Assembly (NCBI RefSeq): GCF_000816845.1
Contig: NZ_CP006877.1
Coordinates: forward strand, 2,919,501 to 2,983,500
Length of the DNA stretch: 64,000 nucleotides
Direction: 5' to 3'
Source: Rhizobium gallicum bv. gallicum R602sp
GTDB taxonomy: Bacteria; Pseudomonadota; Alphaproteobacteria; Rhizobiales; Rhizobiaceae
Below the pieces are notes generated by a model. It saw only the letters and a list, made by a program, of their open reading frames with translations. It did no database searches and was not told the DNA's origin. Positions 51,300 to 60,479 of this stretch are shown here, one piece after another. Positions within the stretch are counted from its first letter, which is position 1, and every line of letters starts with the position of its first letter. Both the position numbers and the translations under genes were made by a program.

Positions 51300-52727
51300 A
51301 TGAAATTTGGAACAAGCGGCCTGCGCGGCCTTTCCGCCGATCTGAAAGGCAGGGCGTCGGTGGTCTACGCGACAGCGTTCGGACAATATCTTCTTGAGAG
51401 CGGGCACGCGCAGACGGGCGACCTCGTCATGCTCGGCCGCGATTTTCGTGATTCCAGCCCTGCAATCGGCGCGACATGCGCTCTCGCGCTGACCGCGCTT
51501 GGCTTCAGGGTCGCCGACTGCGGCACCGTCCCGACACCAGCGCTGGCATTTTATGGATCCCGCAACAAGGCCGCGAGCCTGATGATCACCGGCTCGCACA
51601 TCCCGGCCGACCGCAACGGCATCAAATTCTACCGACCTGATGGCGAGATCGACAAGGCGGACGAAGCCGCGATTTTTGATCTTGCAGTCAAGCTCGAGAA
51701 CTCCCTGCCTGCAGAGCCAATGGCGGGAGAAGCGAAGGTCGAGGACCGGTCCGGCGACTGCGCTAGAGCCTTCATGGCCCGCAACGCCGGCATTCTCTCC
51801 AAAAATGCCCTTTCCGGCCGAAGGATCGGCGTCTATCAGCATAGCAGCGTTGCCCGCGACATGTTGGTGCAGCTCTTGTCGCATTACGGCGCCGAAGCCA
51901 TCGCGCTTGGACGGTCGGAGACCTTCATCCCGGTCGATACCGAAGCCGTTTCGGCAAAGACCGTTGCGCTTCTCAAGGATTGGGCGCAGTCCCTGACACT
52001 TGATGCGCTTGTTTCGGCCGACGGCGACGGCGACCGGCCACTGGTGACGGATGAGAACGGCCTGCCGCTGCGCGGCGACTTGCTGGGGCTGATCACTGCG
52101 AATTTGCTGAATGCCGGGACCGTGGTCACGCCTGTCACCTCCAACTCCGGCATCGAAGCGGCCGGCGCCTTTGCCGTCACCCGCACGCGCGTCGGCTCGC
52201 CCTTCGTCATCGCCGGCATGCAGGAGGCGATCCTCGCAGGCAAGGACCGCGTGATGGGCTTCGAGGCCAATGGCGGCCTGCTGACCGGTTCAAATTTCGC
52301 CGTCAATGGCAGGACGCTTGAGGCACTGCCGACACGCGACTGCTTTTTGCCGATCCTGGCAGTCCTTGCGCTGGCAGCGGCGCAAAAGAAGCCGCTGTCG
52401 GTCATTGCCGCTTCCTACAATCTCCCGATCGCCGCGGCCGATCGGCTGGAGAACTTCCCCGTCGAGACCAGCGCAAAATTGATGGCTTACCTGCGCGCCT
52501 TACCGGAAAACCTGGCGGATTTCCTGAAGCCGATTGGAAGCCCCTGCGCGCAAAGCGACATCGACGGCCTGCGCGTCACGCTGGCCGACAGGCGCATCAT
52601 CCACTTTCGCCCCTCGGGCAACGCGCCGGAGATGCGCTGCTACGTCGAAGCTGAAACCGAACACGCCGCAAGCCAGTTGCTTGAAGCCGGACTGAGCCGG
52701 ATCAGGCAGTGGGCCGGACAGAACTGA
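51300..52727 (+). CDS. manB: Phosphomannomutase
   Basis: A 475-residue alpha-D-phosphohexomutase. The phospho-Ser99 is in ITGSHIPADRNG, the Mg loop is SADGDGDRPL (near 237-246), and the sugar-specificity loop GFEANGGL and C-terminal phosphate-binding RPSGNAPEMR are present. It interconverts mannose-6-phosphate and mannose-1-phosphate (NoeK/ManB type). It is followed 33 bp later by the guanylyltransferase, giving GDP-mannose for surface polysaccharide. The next two genes supply UDP-uronic acids for the same purpose. Confidence 0.92.
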   Translation: MKFGTSGLRGLSADLKGRASVVYATAFGQYLLESGHAQTGDLVMLGRDFRDSSPAIGATCALALTALGFRVADCGTVPTPALAFYGSRNKAASLMITGSHIPADRNGIKFYRPDGEIDKADEAAIFDLAVKLENSLPAEPMAGEAKVEDRSGDCARAFMARNAGILSKNALSGRRIGVYQHSSVARDMLVQLLSHYGAEAIALGRSETFIPVDTEAVSAKTVALLKDWAQSLTLDALVSADGDGDRPLVTDENGLPLRGDLLGLITANLLNAGTVVTPVTSNSGIEAAGAFAVTRTRVGSPFVIAGMQEAILAGKDRVMGFEANGGLLTGSNFAVNGRTLEALPTRDCFLPILAVLALAAAQKKPLSVIAASYNLPIAAADRLENFPVETSAKLMAYLRALPENLADFLKPIGSPCAQSDIDGLRVTLADRRIIHFRPSGNAPEMRCYVEAETEHAASQLLEAGLSRIRQWAGQN

Positions 52728-52760
52728 TCAAAGACAGAAGATTTTGAGGAAACGCACCCG

Positions 52761-54188
52761 ATGACGCAAAAAATTGTTCCCGTGATCATGGCAGGAGGCA
52801 AGGGCACGCGCCTGTGGCCGCTGTCGCGCGCTGCAGCCCCCAAGCAGTTCATCCAGTTCATTGGTGACAAGACGCTGTTTCAGGAAACGCTCGCCCGCGT
52901 CTCCGATCCAGCCCTCTACGAAGCCCCGGTCGTGCTGACCAACGAGGAATTCCGCTTCCTCGTGGCCGAACAGGCCCGCGAACTCGATCACGCGCTGAAG
53001 GCGATCCTGCTGGAGCCGGTTGCCCGCAACACCGCACCCGCCGTTGCCGCCGCTGCCGCCCTCATCGCCGACCTTTTCGGCAAGGACGTGATCATGCACG
53101 TGCTCGGCTCTGACTATGAGATCGTCGCCGATCAGAGTTATTTCGACAGCGTCCGCGCCGCGCGCGAAACAGCCGCCAGCGGCAAGCTCGTGACCTTCGG
53201 CATCAATCCGACCGAACCGGCAACCGGCTACGGCTATATCGAAGGCGGCGAGGACCTTTCGGCCGGCGCACAGACCGTGAAGCGCTTCATCGAAAAGCCG
53301 CCCTTGGACAAGGCAAAGGAGATGGTGGCTGCCGGCGGCTTCTACTGGAACTCCGGCATGTTCATGTTCCAGGTGGGGGCGCTGCTGGCGGAAATGCGCA
53401 ACTATGCGCCGGATGTCGTCGCCGCCGCCGGTGAGGCTGTTGCGAAGGCCACGCGCGATCTCGACTTCACGCGTCTCGACCCCCAATCCTTTGCGAAGGC
53501 CCCCAGCATCTCGATCGACTATGCGATCATGGAAAAGACGGCCAATGCCGCTGTCGTGCCCTCGCCCTTCAAGTGGTCGGATCTCGGCAGCTGGGATTCC
53601 GTCTGGAAAACCGGGACGCGCGACCCGAACGGCAATGTCGCAACCGCCAATACGACGCTTGTTAACAGCCGCAACTCGCTGGTGATGAGCCACGGCGTGC
53701 ATCTTGCCGTCCAGGGGATGGAGGATGTCGCGGTGATCGCCAGTGAAGATGCCGTCTATGTCGGCAAGCTCAAGGACAGCCAGAGCGTCGGCGACCTCGT
53801 CAAGACGCTCGCCGCCCTGCCCGCGACGTCGAAACTGACGGAGACCCATCCGACCTCGTACCGGCCGTGGGGCGGCTATACCTCGATCTTCAACGGCGAC
53901 CGTTTCCAGGTGAAGCGCATCTTCGTCACACCCGGCAAGAAGCTCTCGCTGCAGAAGCATCACCACCGCTCGGAACATTGGATCGTCGTCAAGGGCACGG
54001 CCGAGGTGACGATCGGCGAGAATGTGCAGATGCTGCGGGAAAACGAGTCCGTCTATATCCCGCTCGGCGAGGTGCACCGCCTCGCAAACCCGGGCAAGAT
54101 CTTGCTCGAACTGATCGAAGTGCAGACCGGCTCCTACCTCGGCGAGGACGATATCATCCGCATCGTCGACGAGTTTGGGCGCAGCTGA
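52761..54188 (+). CDS. manC: Mannose-1-phosphate guanylyltransferase / mannose-6-phosphate isomerase
   Basis: A 475-residue bifunctional type II PMI-GMP. The nucleotidyltransferase domain has the pyrophosphorylase signature MAGGKGTRLWPLSR (residues 10-23) and the sugar-binding FIEKPPLDKA. The C-terminal cupin isomerase domain starts near 365 and carries the metal site KHHHRSEHWIVVKGTAEV. It makes GDP-mannose from mannose-1-phosphate and isomerises fructose-6-phosphate. Directly downstream of manB. Confidence 0.95.
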   Translation: MTQKIVPVIMAGGKGTRLWPLSRAAAPKQFIQFIGDKTLFQETLARVSDPALYEAPVVLTNEEFRFLVAEQARELDHALKAILLEPVARNTAPAVAAAAALIADLFGKDVIMHVLGSDYEIVADQSYFDSVRAARETAASGKLVTFGINPTEPATGYGYIEGGEDLSAGAQTVKRFIEKPPLDKAKEMVAAGGFYWNSGMFMFQVGALLAEMRNYAPDVVAAAGEAVAKATRDLDFTRLDPQSFAKAPSISIDYAIMEKTANAAVVPSPFKWSDLGSWDSVWKTGTRDPNGNVATANTTLVNSRNSLVMSHGVHLAVQGMEDVAVIASEDAVYVGKLKDSQSVGDLVKTLAALPATSKLTETHPTSYRPWGGYTSIFNGDRFQVKRIFVTPGKKLSLQKHHHRSEHWIVVKGTAEVTIGENVQMLRENESVYIPLGEVHRLANPGKILLELIEVQTGSYLGEDDIIRIVDEFGRS

Positions 54189-54230
54189 GAAGTGGGGCTG
54201 TCTTGAATTTATAACGGTGCGCCTGTAACA

Positions 54231-54268
54231 CGATCGCGTTTTGCCGCCGGCAGGCCGCGATCGTTTTT
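54231..54268 (+). terminator. Intrinsic terminator between manC and ugd
   Basis: CGATCGCG / CGCGATCG arms with a 17-base loop, followed by TTTTTG. It ends 16 bp before the ugd start, so ugd probably depends on read-through or on a promoter overlapping this region. Confidence 0.75.
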
Positions 54269-54283
54269 GATGAAGGTTATCCC

Positions 54284-55594
54284 ATGCGCATTGTTATGAT
54301 TGGTTCGGGTTATGTCGGTCTCGTCTCCGGCGCCTGCCTTGCAGATTTCGGCCACCACATCACCTGCGTCGATAAATCCGAAGCGAAGATCGACGCCCTT
54401 GAACGCGGCGAAGTGCCGATCTTCGAGCCGGGCCTCGATGCCATCATCGAGCACAACCGCAGCGCCGGCCGCCTGGATTTCTCCAAGGATCTCGCTGCAC
54501 CGGTTGGAGACGCCGATGTCGTCTTCATCGCGGTCGGCACTCCGTCGCGGCGCGGCGACGGCCATGCCGACTTGAGTTACGTCTATGCCGCCGCGCGCGA
54601 GATTGCCGCAGCCGTCAGCGGCTTCACGGTCGTCGTCACGAAGTCCACCGTTCCCGTCGGCACCGGCGACGAGATCGAGCGCATCTTCCGCGAAGAATTC
54701 CCCGGCAAGGACATCGCCGTCGTCTCGAACCCGGAATTCCTGCGCGAAGGTGCCGCCATCACCGACTTCAAGCGCCCCGACCGCATCGTCATCGGCACCG
54801 AAGACCCGCGCGCGACGGAAGTCATGCGCGAAGTCTACCGGCCGCTCTACCTCAACGAGGCACCGCTTTATTTCTGCGAGCGCCGCACGTCGGAACTGAT
54901 CAAGTACGCCGCAAACGCCTTCCTCGCCATGAAGATTACCTTCATCAACGAGATCGCCGACCTTTGCGAGCAGATCGGTGCGGATGTGCAAAAGGTTGCC
55001 AAGGGCATCGGCATGGACAAGCGCATCGGCGACAAGTTCCTGCATGCCGGCCCCGGCTATGGCGGCTCGTGCTTTCCGAAGGACACGCTGGCGCTCGTCA
55101 AGACCGCGCAGGACTATGACAGCCCGATGCGCCTCATCGAAACGACGGTTGCAATCAACGACAACCGCAAGCGCGCCATGGGGCGTAAGGTGATCGCCGC
55201 CTGCGACGGCAGCGTGCGCGGCAAGAAGATCGCCGTCCTCGGCCTGACCTTCAAGCCGAACACCGACGACATGCGCGATGCGCCGTCGATCACCATCATC
55301 CAGGCCTTGCTCGACGGCGGCGCCACGGTTCACGTCTACGACCCGGAAGGCATGCAAGCGGCCAAGGAAATGCTCGGGCCGGTGACCTACGGCAATGACC
55401 CCTACGAGATTGCCGAGAGCGCCGATGCCATCGTGCTCGTTACCGAATGGGATGAATTCCGTGCGCTCGACTTCAAGCGCCTGAAGACCACGATGAAGAA
55501 CCCCGTCGTCGTGGACCTGCGCAATATCTATCCCGTCGCCGAAATCACGCGCCACGGCTTCAGCCACTTTGCCGTCGGCAAGAAGACCGAGTAG
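54284..55594 (+). CDS. ugd: UDP-glucose 6-dehydrogenase
   Basis: A 436-residue enzyme. The NAD-binding motif GSGYVGL is at 7-13, the catalytic Lys is in AANAFLAMKITFINE, the nucleophilic Cys is in GPGYGGSCFPKD (near 261), and the C-terminal UDP-binding domain contains LGLTFKPNTDDMRDAPS. It oxidises UDP-glucose to UDP-glucuronate (RkpK type in rhizobia). The next gene uses its product. Confidence 0.95.
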   Translation: MRIVMIGSGYVGLVSGACLADFGHHITCVDKSEAKIDALERGEVPIFEPGLDAIIEHNRSAGRLDFSKDLAAPVGDADVVFIAVGTPSRRGDGHADLSYVYAAAREIAAAVSGFTVVVTKSTVPVGTGDEIERIFREEFPGKDIAVVSNPEFLREGAAITDFKRPDRIVIGTEDPRATEVMREVYRPLYLNEAPLYFCERRTSELIKYAANAFLAMKITFINEIADLCEQIGADVQKVAKGIGMDKRIGDKFLHAGPGYGGSCFPKDTLALVKTAQDYDSPMRLIETTVAINDNRKRAMGRKVIAACDGSVRGKKIAVLGLTFKPNTDDMRDAPSITIIQALLDGGATVHVYDPEGMQAAKEMLGPVTYGNDPYEIAESADAIVLVTEWDEFRALDFKRLKTTMKNPVVVDLRNIYPVAEITRHGFSHFAVGKKTE

Positions 55595-55603
55595 AGATAG
55601 AAA

Positions 55604-56620
55604 ATGCACTACTTCATAACAGGCACCGCAGGCTTCATCGGCTTTCATCTCGCGCGGCGCTTGTTGCAGGATGGGCATCGGGTTACCGGTTTCGACGGCC
55701 TGACGCCCTATTACAACGTCAAGCTCAAGCATATGCGGCATGCGGCTCTGGCGCAGTTCCCGGCCTTCAAGCCGGTGGTCGCCATGCTTGAGGATGAAAA
55801 GGCGCTCGAAGATGCGGTCGGTCAGGCAAAGCCGGACATCCTGATCCACCTCGCGGCCCAGGCCGGCGTCCGCTACAGTCTTGAAAACCCGCGCGCCTAC
55901 CTGAGCTCGAACGTCGAAGGCTCCTGGAATATTCTGGAAACTGCCGAGCGCCACAATGTGCAGCATCTGATGCTGGCCTCGACCTCTTCGATCTATGGCG
56001 CGAACGCTTGCGTTCCCTTCCATGAGACCGACAGGGCCGACGAGCCCCTGACGGTCTATGCCGCGACCAAGAAGTCGATGGAGCTGATGGCGCACAGCCA
56101 TGCGCATCTCTACAAGCTGCCAACCACCGCCTTCCGCTTCTTCACCGTCTATGGTCCCTGGGGCCGCCCAGACATGGCGCTCTTCAAGTTCGTAAAGAAC
56201 ATGCTGGAAAACCAGCCGATCGAAATCTACGGCGAAGGCAAGATGAGCCGCGATTTCACCTATATCGACGATCTCGTCGAGGCGATCGTGCGGCTTTCGG
56301 CGATTATGCCTTCGGAAGAAAACCGCATCGCCGACGACAAGGTCGAGACCTTGTCCCGCCAAGCGCCGTTTCGCGTCGTCAATATCGGCGGCGGTCAGCC
56401 GGTCAGCCTGATGGACTTCGTGAAGACAGTGGAAAAAGCGCTCGGCCAGCCGGCTGAGCGCAAAATGCTGCCGATGCAGAAGGGCGACGTGCCGCGCACC
56501 TTCGCCAGCCCGGACCTGCTTGTCGCCCTGACGGGTTACAAACCCGATACGAAGCTTGAAACCGGCGTCAGGGCCTTTGTCGAATGGTATCTGGAAGCCC
56601 GCCGGGAGCTGGAGCCGTAA
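55604..56620 (+). CDS. lspL: UDP-glucuronate 4-epimerase
   Basis: A 338-residue short-chain dehydrogenase-type epimerase. NAD motif [11 protein letters not shown] is at 7-17, the catalytic Ser is in ASTSSIYG and the Tyr/Lys in YAATKKS, with [16 protein letters not shown] typical of UDP-glucuronate epimerases (LpsL/CapI). It makes UDP-galacturonate, used in rhizobial lipopolysaccharide core and lipid A. It starts 9 bp after ugd. Its last 53 bp overlap the 3' end of the convergent c-di-GMP gene. Confidence 0.93.
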   Translation: MHYFITGTAGFIGFHLARRLLQDGHRVTGFDGLTPYYNVKLKHMRHAALAQFPAFKPVVAMLEDEKALEDAVGQAKPDILIHLAAQAGVRYSLENPRAYLSSNVEGSWNILETAERHNVQHLMLASTSSIYGANACVPFHETDRADEPLTVYAATKKSMELMAHSHAHLYKLPTTAFRFFTVYGPWGRPDMALFKFVKNMLENQPIEIYGEGKMSRDFTYIDDLVEAIVRLSAIMPSEENRIADDKVETLSRQAPFRVVNIGGGQPVSLMDFVKTVEKALGQPAERKMLPMQKGDVPRTFASPDLLVALTGYKPDTKLETGVRAFVEWYLEARRELEP

Positions 56621-58415
56621 CCGCCAACACCCGGCTGTCCGCGCCTGATCTGGCCGGGGTCCGGCCGGCCGGCGAAATGAACTTGCCGATCTCCGCAGCC
56701 GGCATCGGATAGCCGAGCGCGTACCCCTGCAGCATGTCGCAGCCGAGCTGCGTCAGCGCTTCGGCATGGCCCTCCGTTTCAACGCCTTCAGCGATCACGC
56801 CGACGTTGAGCGCCTTGGCGATGTCGATGATCGAGCTGACGACACAGCGCTGCTCCTCGGATTCGACGATGTCAGTCACCAGTTGCCGGTCGAGTTTCAG
56901 GCATTTCGGGCGCAGCCTTGCCAACCCGATCAACGAGGCGTGCCCCGAACCAAAATCATCGATCTCGATATCGATGCCCATCTGCTTGATCTGATCGATG
57001 TTGCTCAGCAGCTTGTCATCGGGATCGTCGAGAAAGATCGTCTCCACCAGTTCGAAAGAGAATTCGCCCGGAGGAACCTTGAGCGCCTGCAGGCTGTCGA
57101 GCAGCGCCGGATCGAACAGCCGCGCGCTCGAAATATTGACCGCTATGCGCGGAACGGCGGCACCCCGATCCTGCCAATGCCGGCGATCCTCCAGCGCCAT
57201 TTTCAGAATTGCCGCGTCGATATCCGCCGACAGCCCATTCTCATCCGCGGCCTTCAAGAAGACGGCCGGCGACAGCACCCCCCTTTCGGGATGAATCCAG
57301 CGGGCAAGCGCTTCAAGGCCGGAAATCGACCGCGTCTTGGCGTCGAACTGCACTTGGTAATGAGGAACAATCTCTCCGCGCTCCAGCCCGCGCTTCAGCT
57401 CCTCGGCGAGACGCCGTTTGCCGAGCAGGTCCTCCCGCAACTGCCGGGTAAAGAATTCGATGCGGTTCAGGCCAAGTTTCTTCGCCTGATAGAGCGCAAG
57501 ATCGGACTCGGTGAACAGTTTGCGTGTCCGCCGGCCGGCACTCCATGATATCCCGATCGAGGTACCGGACTGCAGCAATTCCTGGCCGAACCGGATCTTC
57601 TTTCGCAGCCGCTGCTGGACATCCGCGGCAATGCGCGTGAGCTCTTCGACACCTGCGAAATTCCACAGCAGAATGACGAATTCATCGCCGCCAACGCGGG
57701 CGACGAGGCTGTTTCCAGAAACGGCGGCCGTCATCCGCAGCGCGGCCGCACGCAGAACGGCGTCGCCTGCGGCGTGGCCGTAGCTATCGTTGATCTGCTT
57801 GAACTGGTCGAGACCAAGGTGAAGGATCGCAAGCGTCGAGATCGACTTGTCGGCATGCAGTTCGACAAACCGCCTGTCGAACAGGCGGCGGTTGGGCAGC
57901 CCGGTCAGATAGTCATGTTCGGCAGCATACTCGATCCGTGCGTTACTTTCCTCGAGCGCCCTTGCCCGCGCTTCGGCGACCTGCCGCTGACGCTTCAGCT
58001 CCGCGTTCAGCATGACATCGGCCGTGACGTCCCACTCGGCGCCGATGAATGAGGGGGCACCTTCCTCGCTGACGTAGAAATGCGCCCGCGAGCGCAAATG
58101 CCGGATTTCGCCGTTCGGCAGGATAATACGGAATTCGGAATTATAGGCGCCACGCCGGGCGATCGCCTCGTCGAATTCCTGCACTGCGCGTTGCCGGTCT
58201 TCCTGATGAACGGCGTCAAACCAGAACGATGTGGGAAGGACGCGCATGGTCTCGCCCGTTTGATAGAGCCGGTGCATTTGCGCATCCCAGACGATCTGGT
58301 TGGTGCGCACATCGTGCTCCCAAACGCCGATCTGCGACGCATCGAGCGCAAGCTCGAGGCGCCTTAACAGATCCTGGAATTCCTGTTCCGACCGGGTCGG
58401 TGTCCTTTTCGGCAA
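56568..58415 (-). CDS. PAS-GGDEF-EAL cyclic di-GMP protein
   Basis: A 615-residue soluble protein. A PAS domain of PAS_3 type spans about residues 20-135, followed by a short coiled coil and the GGDEF domain (165-325) with an intact active site GGDEF at 242-246. The EAL domain (340-590) has all metal and catalytic elements: EALAR at 368, [34 protein letters not shown] and AEGVE. Both synthesis and breakdown of c-di-GMP are possible. The start is a TTG; an in-frame TGA 12 bp upstream excludes longer forms. Its position beside polysaccharide genes may be coincidental. Confidence 0.9.
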   Translation of the reverse strand: MPKRTPTRSEQEFQDLLRRLELALDASQIGVWEHDVRTNQIVWDAQMHRLYQTGETMRVLPTSFWFDAVHQEDRQRAVQEFDEAIARRGAYNSEFRIILPNGEIRHLRSRAHFYVSEEGAPSFIGAEWDVTADVMLNAELKRQRQVAEARARALEESNARIEYAAEHDYLTGLPNRRLFDRRFVELHADKSISTLAILHLGLDQFKQINDSYGHAAGDAVLRAAALRMTAAVSGNSLVARVGGDEFVILLWNFAGVEELTRIAADVQQRLRKKIRFGQELLQSGTSIGISWSAGRRTRKLFTESDLALYQAKKLGLNRIEFFTRQLREDLLGKRRLAEELKRGLERGEIVPHYQVQFDAKTRSISGLEALARWIHPERGVLSPAVFLKAADENGLSADIDAAILKMALEDRRHWQDRGAAVPRIAVNISSARLFDPALLDSLQALKVPPGEFSFELVETIFLDDPDDKLLSNIDQIKQMGIDIEIDDFGSGHASLIGLARLRPKCLKLDRQLVTDIVESEEQRCVVSSIIDIAKALNVGVIAEGVETEGHAEALTQLGCDMLQGYALGYPMPAAEIGKFISPAGRTPARSGADSRVLAVTAPAPGGLPDTIRQRP

Positions 58416-58544
58416 TTCGGTGTCTCAGACTTAAGCAGATGCGAGAAATCATAATACTGTCTCAAGCCCACATTAACGAAGCCTTTTATGGATTGCCGAG
58501 CTGGCTATTGGGAGTACCTTCCTTACTCCCTAGGAAACATTCGC

Positions 58545-60329
58545 CTAATGATTGTGGCGCGGTGGAATCCTTGCAATCTGCCGGAAGTCTGCCGCCCCTT
58601 CAAGCACAGCCCCTTCCGAAAGCTGACTGACCGACCGGCGGTAGATACGCTGCCATGGCGTCGCGTCCGGCGGCACGGGCGGGATACCTTTTCCTTTCCG
58701 GCGTTCGATCTCGGCGTCGTCGACCAGCATGTCGCAGCGACCCAGATTGAAATCGATGCGGATGATGTCACCGGTGCGAAGCCAGGCGAGACCGCCGCCG
58801 GCGGCACTTTCCGGCGAGGCATTGAGGATCGAAGGACTGTCCGCCGTACCGGATTGTCGGCCATCGCCGATCGTCGGCAGGCTGCTGATGCCGCGTTTCA
58901 AGAGATGGTCCGGCGGTTGCATATTGACGACTTCGGCTGAACCTGGCCAACCGATCGGCCCTGCCCCGCGGATGACGAGGATGGTATTCTCGTCTATATC
59001 GAGCGACGGGTCATTGATGCGCCTGTGATAGTCCTCGGAACCGTCGAAGACGACCGATTTGCCCTCGAATATGCCCTCACGTCCAGGCTCCTGCAGGTAT
59101 CGTCTGCGGAAATCGTCGGAGACCACGCTCATCTTCATGATCGCGAAATCGAAGAGATTGCCTTTGAGTACGAGGAAGCCAGCCCGCTCCTTGAGGGGTT
59201 GTGCAAACGGCCGGATGACCTCACGGTCGCTTGCCTGCCGGCCTTCCAGGTTTTCCGCCAACGTCTTGCCGGTGACGGTCCGACAGTTGCCGTCGAGCTT
59301 TCCGGCCTGCAGCAGTTCCCACATGACCGCAGGCGTGCCGCCTGCCCGGTGATAGCGCTCGCCGAGATAGGCGCCTGCCGGCTGGACGTTGGCAAGCAGC
59401 GGGATATCGAAGCCATGGACCTGCCAGTCGTCGGGGTGCAGCTCGACACCGGCATGCTTCGCCATGGCCGCCAGATGCGGTTGCGCATTGGTCGAACCAC
59501 CGATCGCCGAATTGGTGCGGATGGCGTTGAGGAAAGCCTCGCGCGTCAGGATATCCGACGGCTTCAGGTCTTCGAACACGATCTCGACGGCACGGCGCCC
59601 GGTGCGGTATGCCATCTGGCCGCGCTCGCGGTAAGCTGCCGGTATGGCGCCACAACCCGTCAGCGACAGGCCAAGTGCTTCGGCAAGCGCATTCATCGTC
59701 GAAGCGGTGCCCATCGTATTGCAGTGGCCGACGGATGGTGCGGAATCGAGCGCGGCCTGAAGGAACTCTTCGCGGTCGATTTCGCCGGCACCGTATTTGC
59801 GCCGCATGCGCCAGATCACAGTTCCGGATCCCGCCAGTTCGCCCTCGTGCCACCCATCAAGCATCGGCCCGCCTGAAAGTACAATGGCGGGAATATCGAC
59901 GGTGGAAGCCGCCATGATCGCCGAAGGCGTGGTCTTGTCGCAGCCGGTGGTCAGCACGACGCCATCGAGCGGATAGCCGTAGAGAATTTCGACGAGCCCG
60001 AGATAGGCGAGATTGCGGTCGAGTGCGGCCGTCGGACGCTTGCAGTTTTCGAAGATCGGATGCGTCGGGAACTCGATCGGGATGCCGCCGGCATCGCGGA
60101 TACCGTCGCGCACCCGCTTGGCAAGTTCGACATGCACCCTGTTGCAGGGCGTAAGATCGCTGCCGCTCTGGGCAATCCCGATGATTGGTTTGCCGCAGCG
60201 CAACTCTTCCGGTGTGATGCCGTAGTTCATGAAGCGCTCCAGATAGAGCGCCGTCATGTCAATATGGTCAGGATTATCGAACCAGTCCTGCGAACGCAGG
60301 CGACGCTTCGGCGGCTTGTAGTCGTTCAT
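58545..60329 (-). CDS. xylD: Xylonate dehydratase (IlvD/Edd family)
   Basis: A 594-residue dehydratase. Iron-sulfur ligands lie in LTPCNRVH, LTTGCDKTTP and VGHCNTMGTA. Other family elements are GSGTVIWR, IGGSTNAQPH, GPIGWPGSAEVVNM and SLPTIGDGRQSGTADSPS. The sequence is strikingly like Caulobacter XylD from the first residues (RSQDWFDNPDHIDMTALY) to the ending PPRHNH, so xylonate dehydratase is the likely activity; arabonate dehydratase is the alternative. No other pentose gene is adjacent. Confidence 0.88.
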   Translation of the reverse strand: MNDYKPPKRRLRSQDWFDNPDHIDMTALYLERFMNYGITPEELRCGKPIIGIAQSGSDLTPCNRVHVELAKRVRDGIRDAGGIPIEFPTHPIFENCKRPTAALDRNLAYLGLVEILYGYPLDGVVLTTGCDKTTPSAIMAASTVDIPAIVLSGGPMLDGWHEGELAGSGTVIWRMRRKYGAGEIDREEFLQAALDSAPSVGHCNTMGTASTMNALAEALGLSLTGCGAIPAAYRERGQMAYRTGRRAVEIVFEDLKPSDILTREAFLNAIRTNSAIGGSTNAQPHLAAMAKHAGVELHPDDWQVHGFDIPLLANVQPAGAYLGERYHRAGGTPAVMWELLQAGKLDGNCRTVTGKTLAENLEGRQASDREVIRPFAQPLKERAGFLVLKGNLFDFAIMKMSVVSDDFRRRYLQEPGREGIFEGKSVVFDGSEDYHRRINDPSLDIDENTILVIRGAGPIGWPGSAEVVNMQPPDHLLKRGISSLPTIGDGRQSGTADSPSILNASPESAAGGGLAWLRTGDIIRIDFNLGRCDMLVDDAEIERRKGKGIPPVPPDATPWQRIYRRSVSQLSEGAVLEGAADFRQIARIPPRHNH

Positions 60330-60424
60330 TCTTTCCTCCAGAACGGCCAGTCGGCATATCTTTCCGAATGGCTCCGTCCATCCGATGTACGTTCATCAAG
60401 ACATAAACCCGCGACGCCTCCATG

Positions 60425-60456
60425 CAAATAAAAAAGGCGGGACCGGATGTCCCGCC
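60425..60456 (-). terminator. Terminator of the RND efflux operon
   Basis: On the minus strand, GGCGGGAC-ATCCG-GTCCCGCC followed by TTTTTTATTTG, 24 bp after the permease stop. Confidence 0.88.
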
Positions 60457-60479
60457 TCTTGATTTGATGATGTTTTCGC

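Noticed and set aside
54209-56362. A 717-codon minus-strand open frame over ugd and the epimerase
   Set aside because: Antisense to two well-recognised enzymes with intact motifs; no family resemblance of its own.
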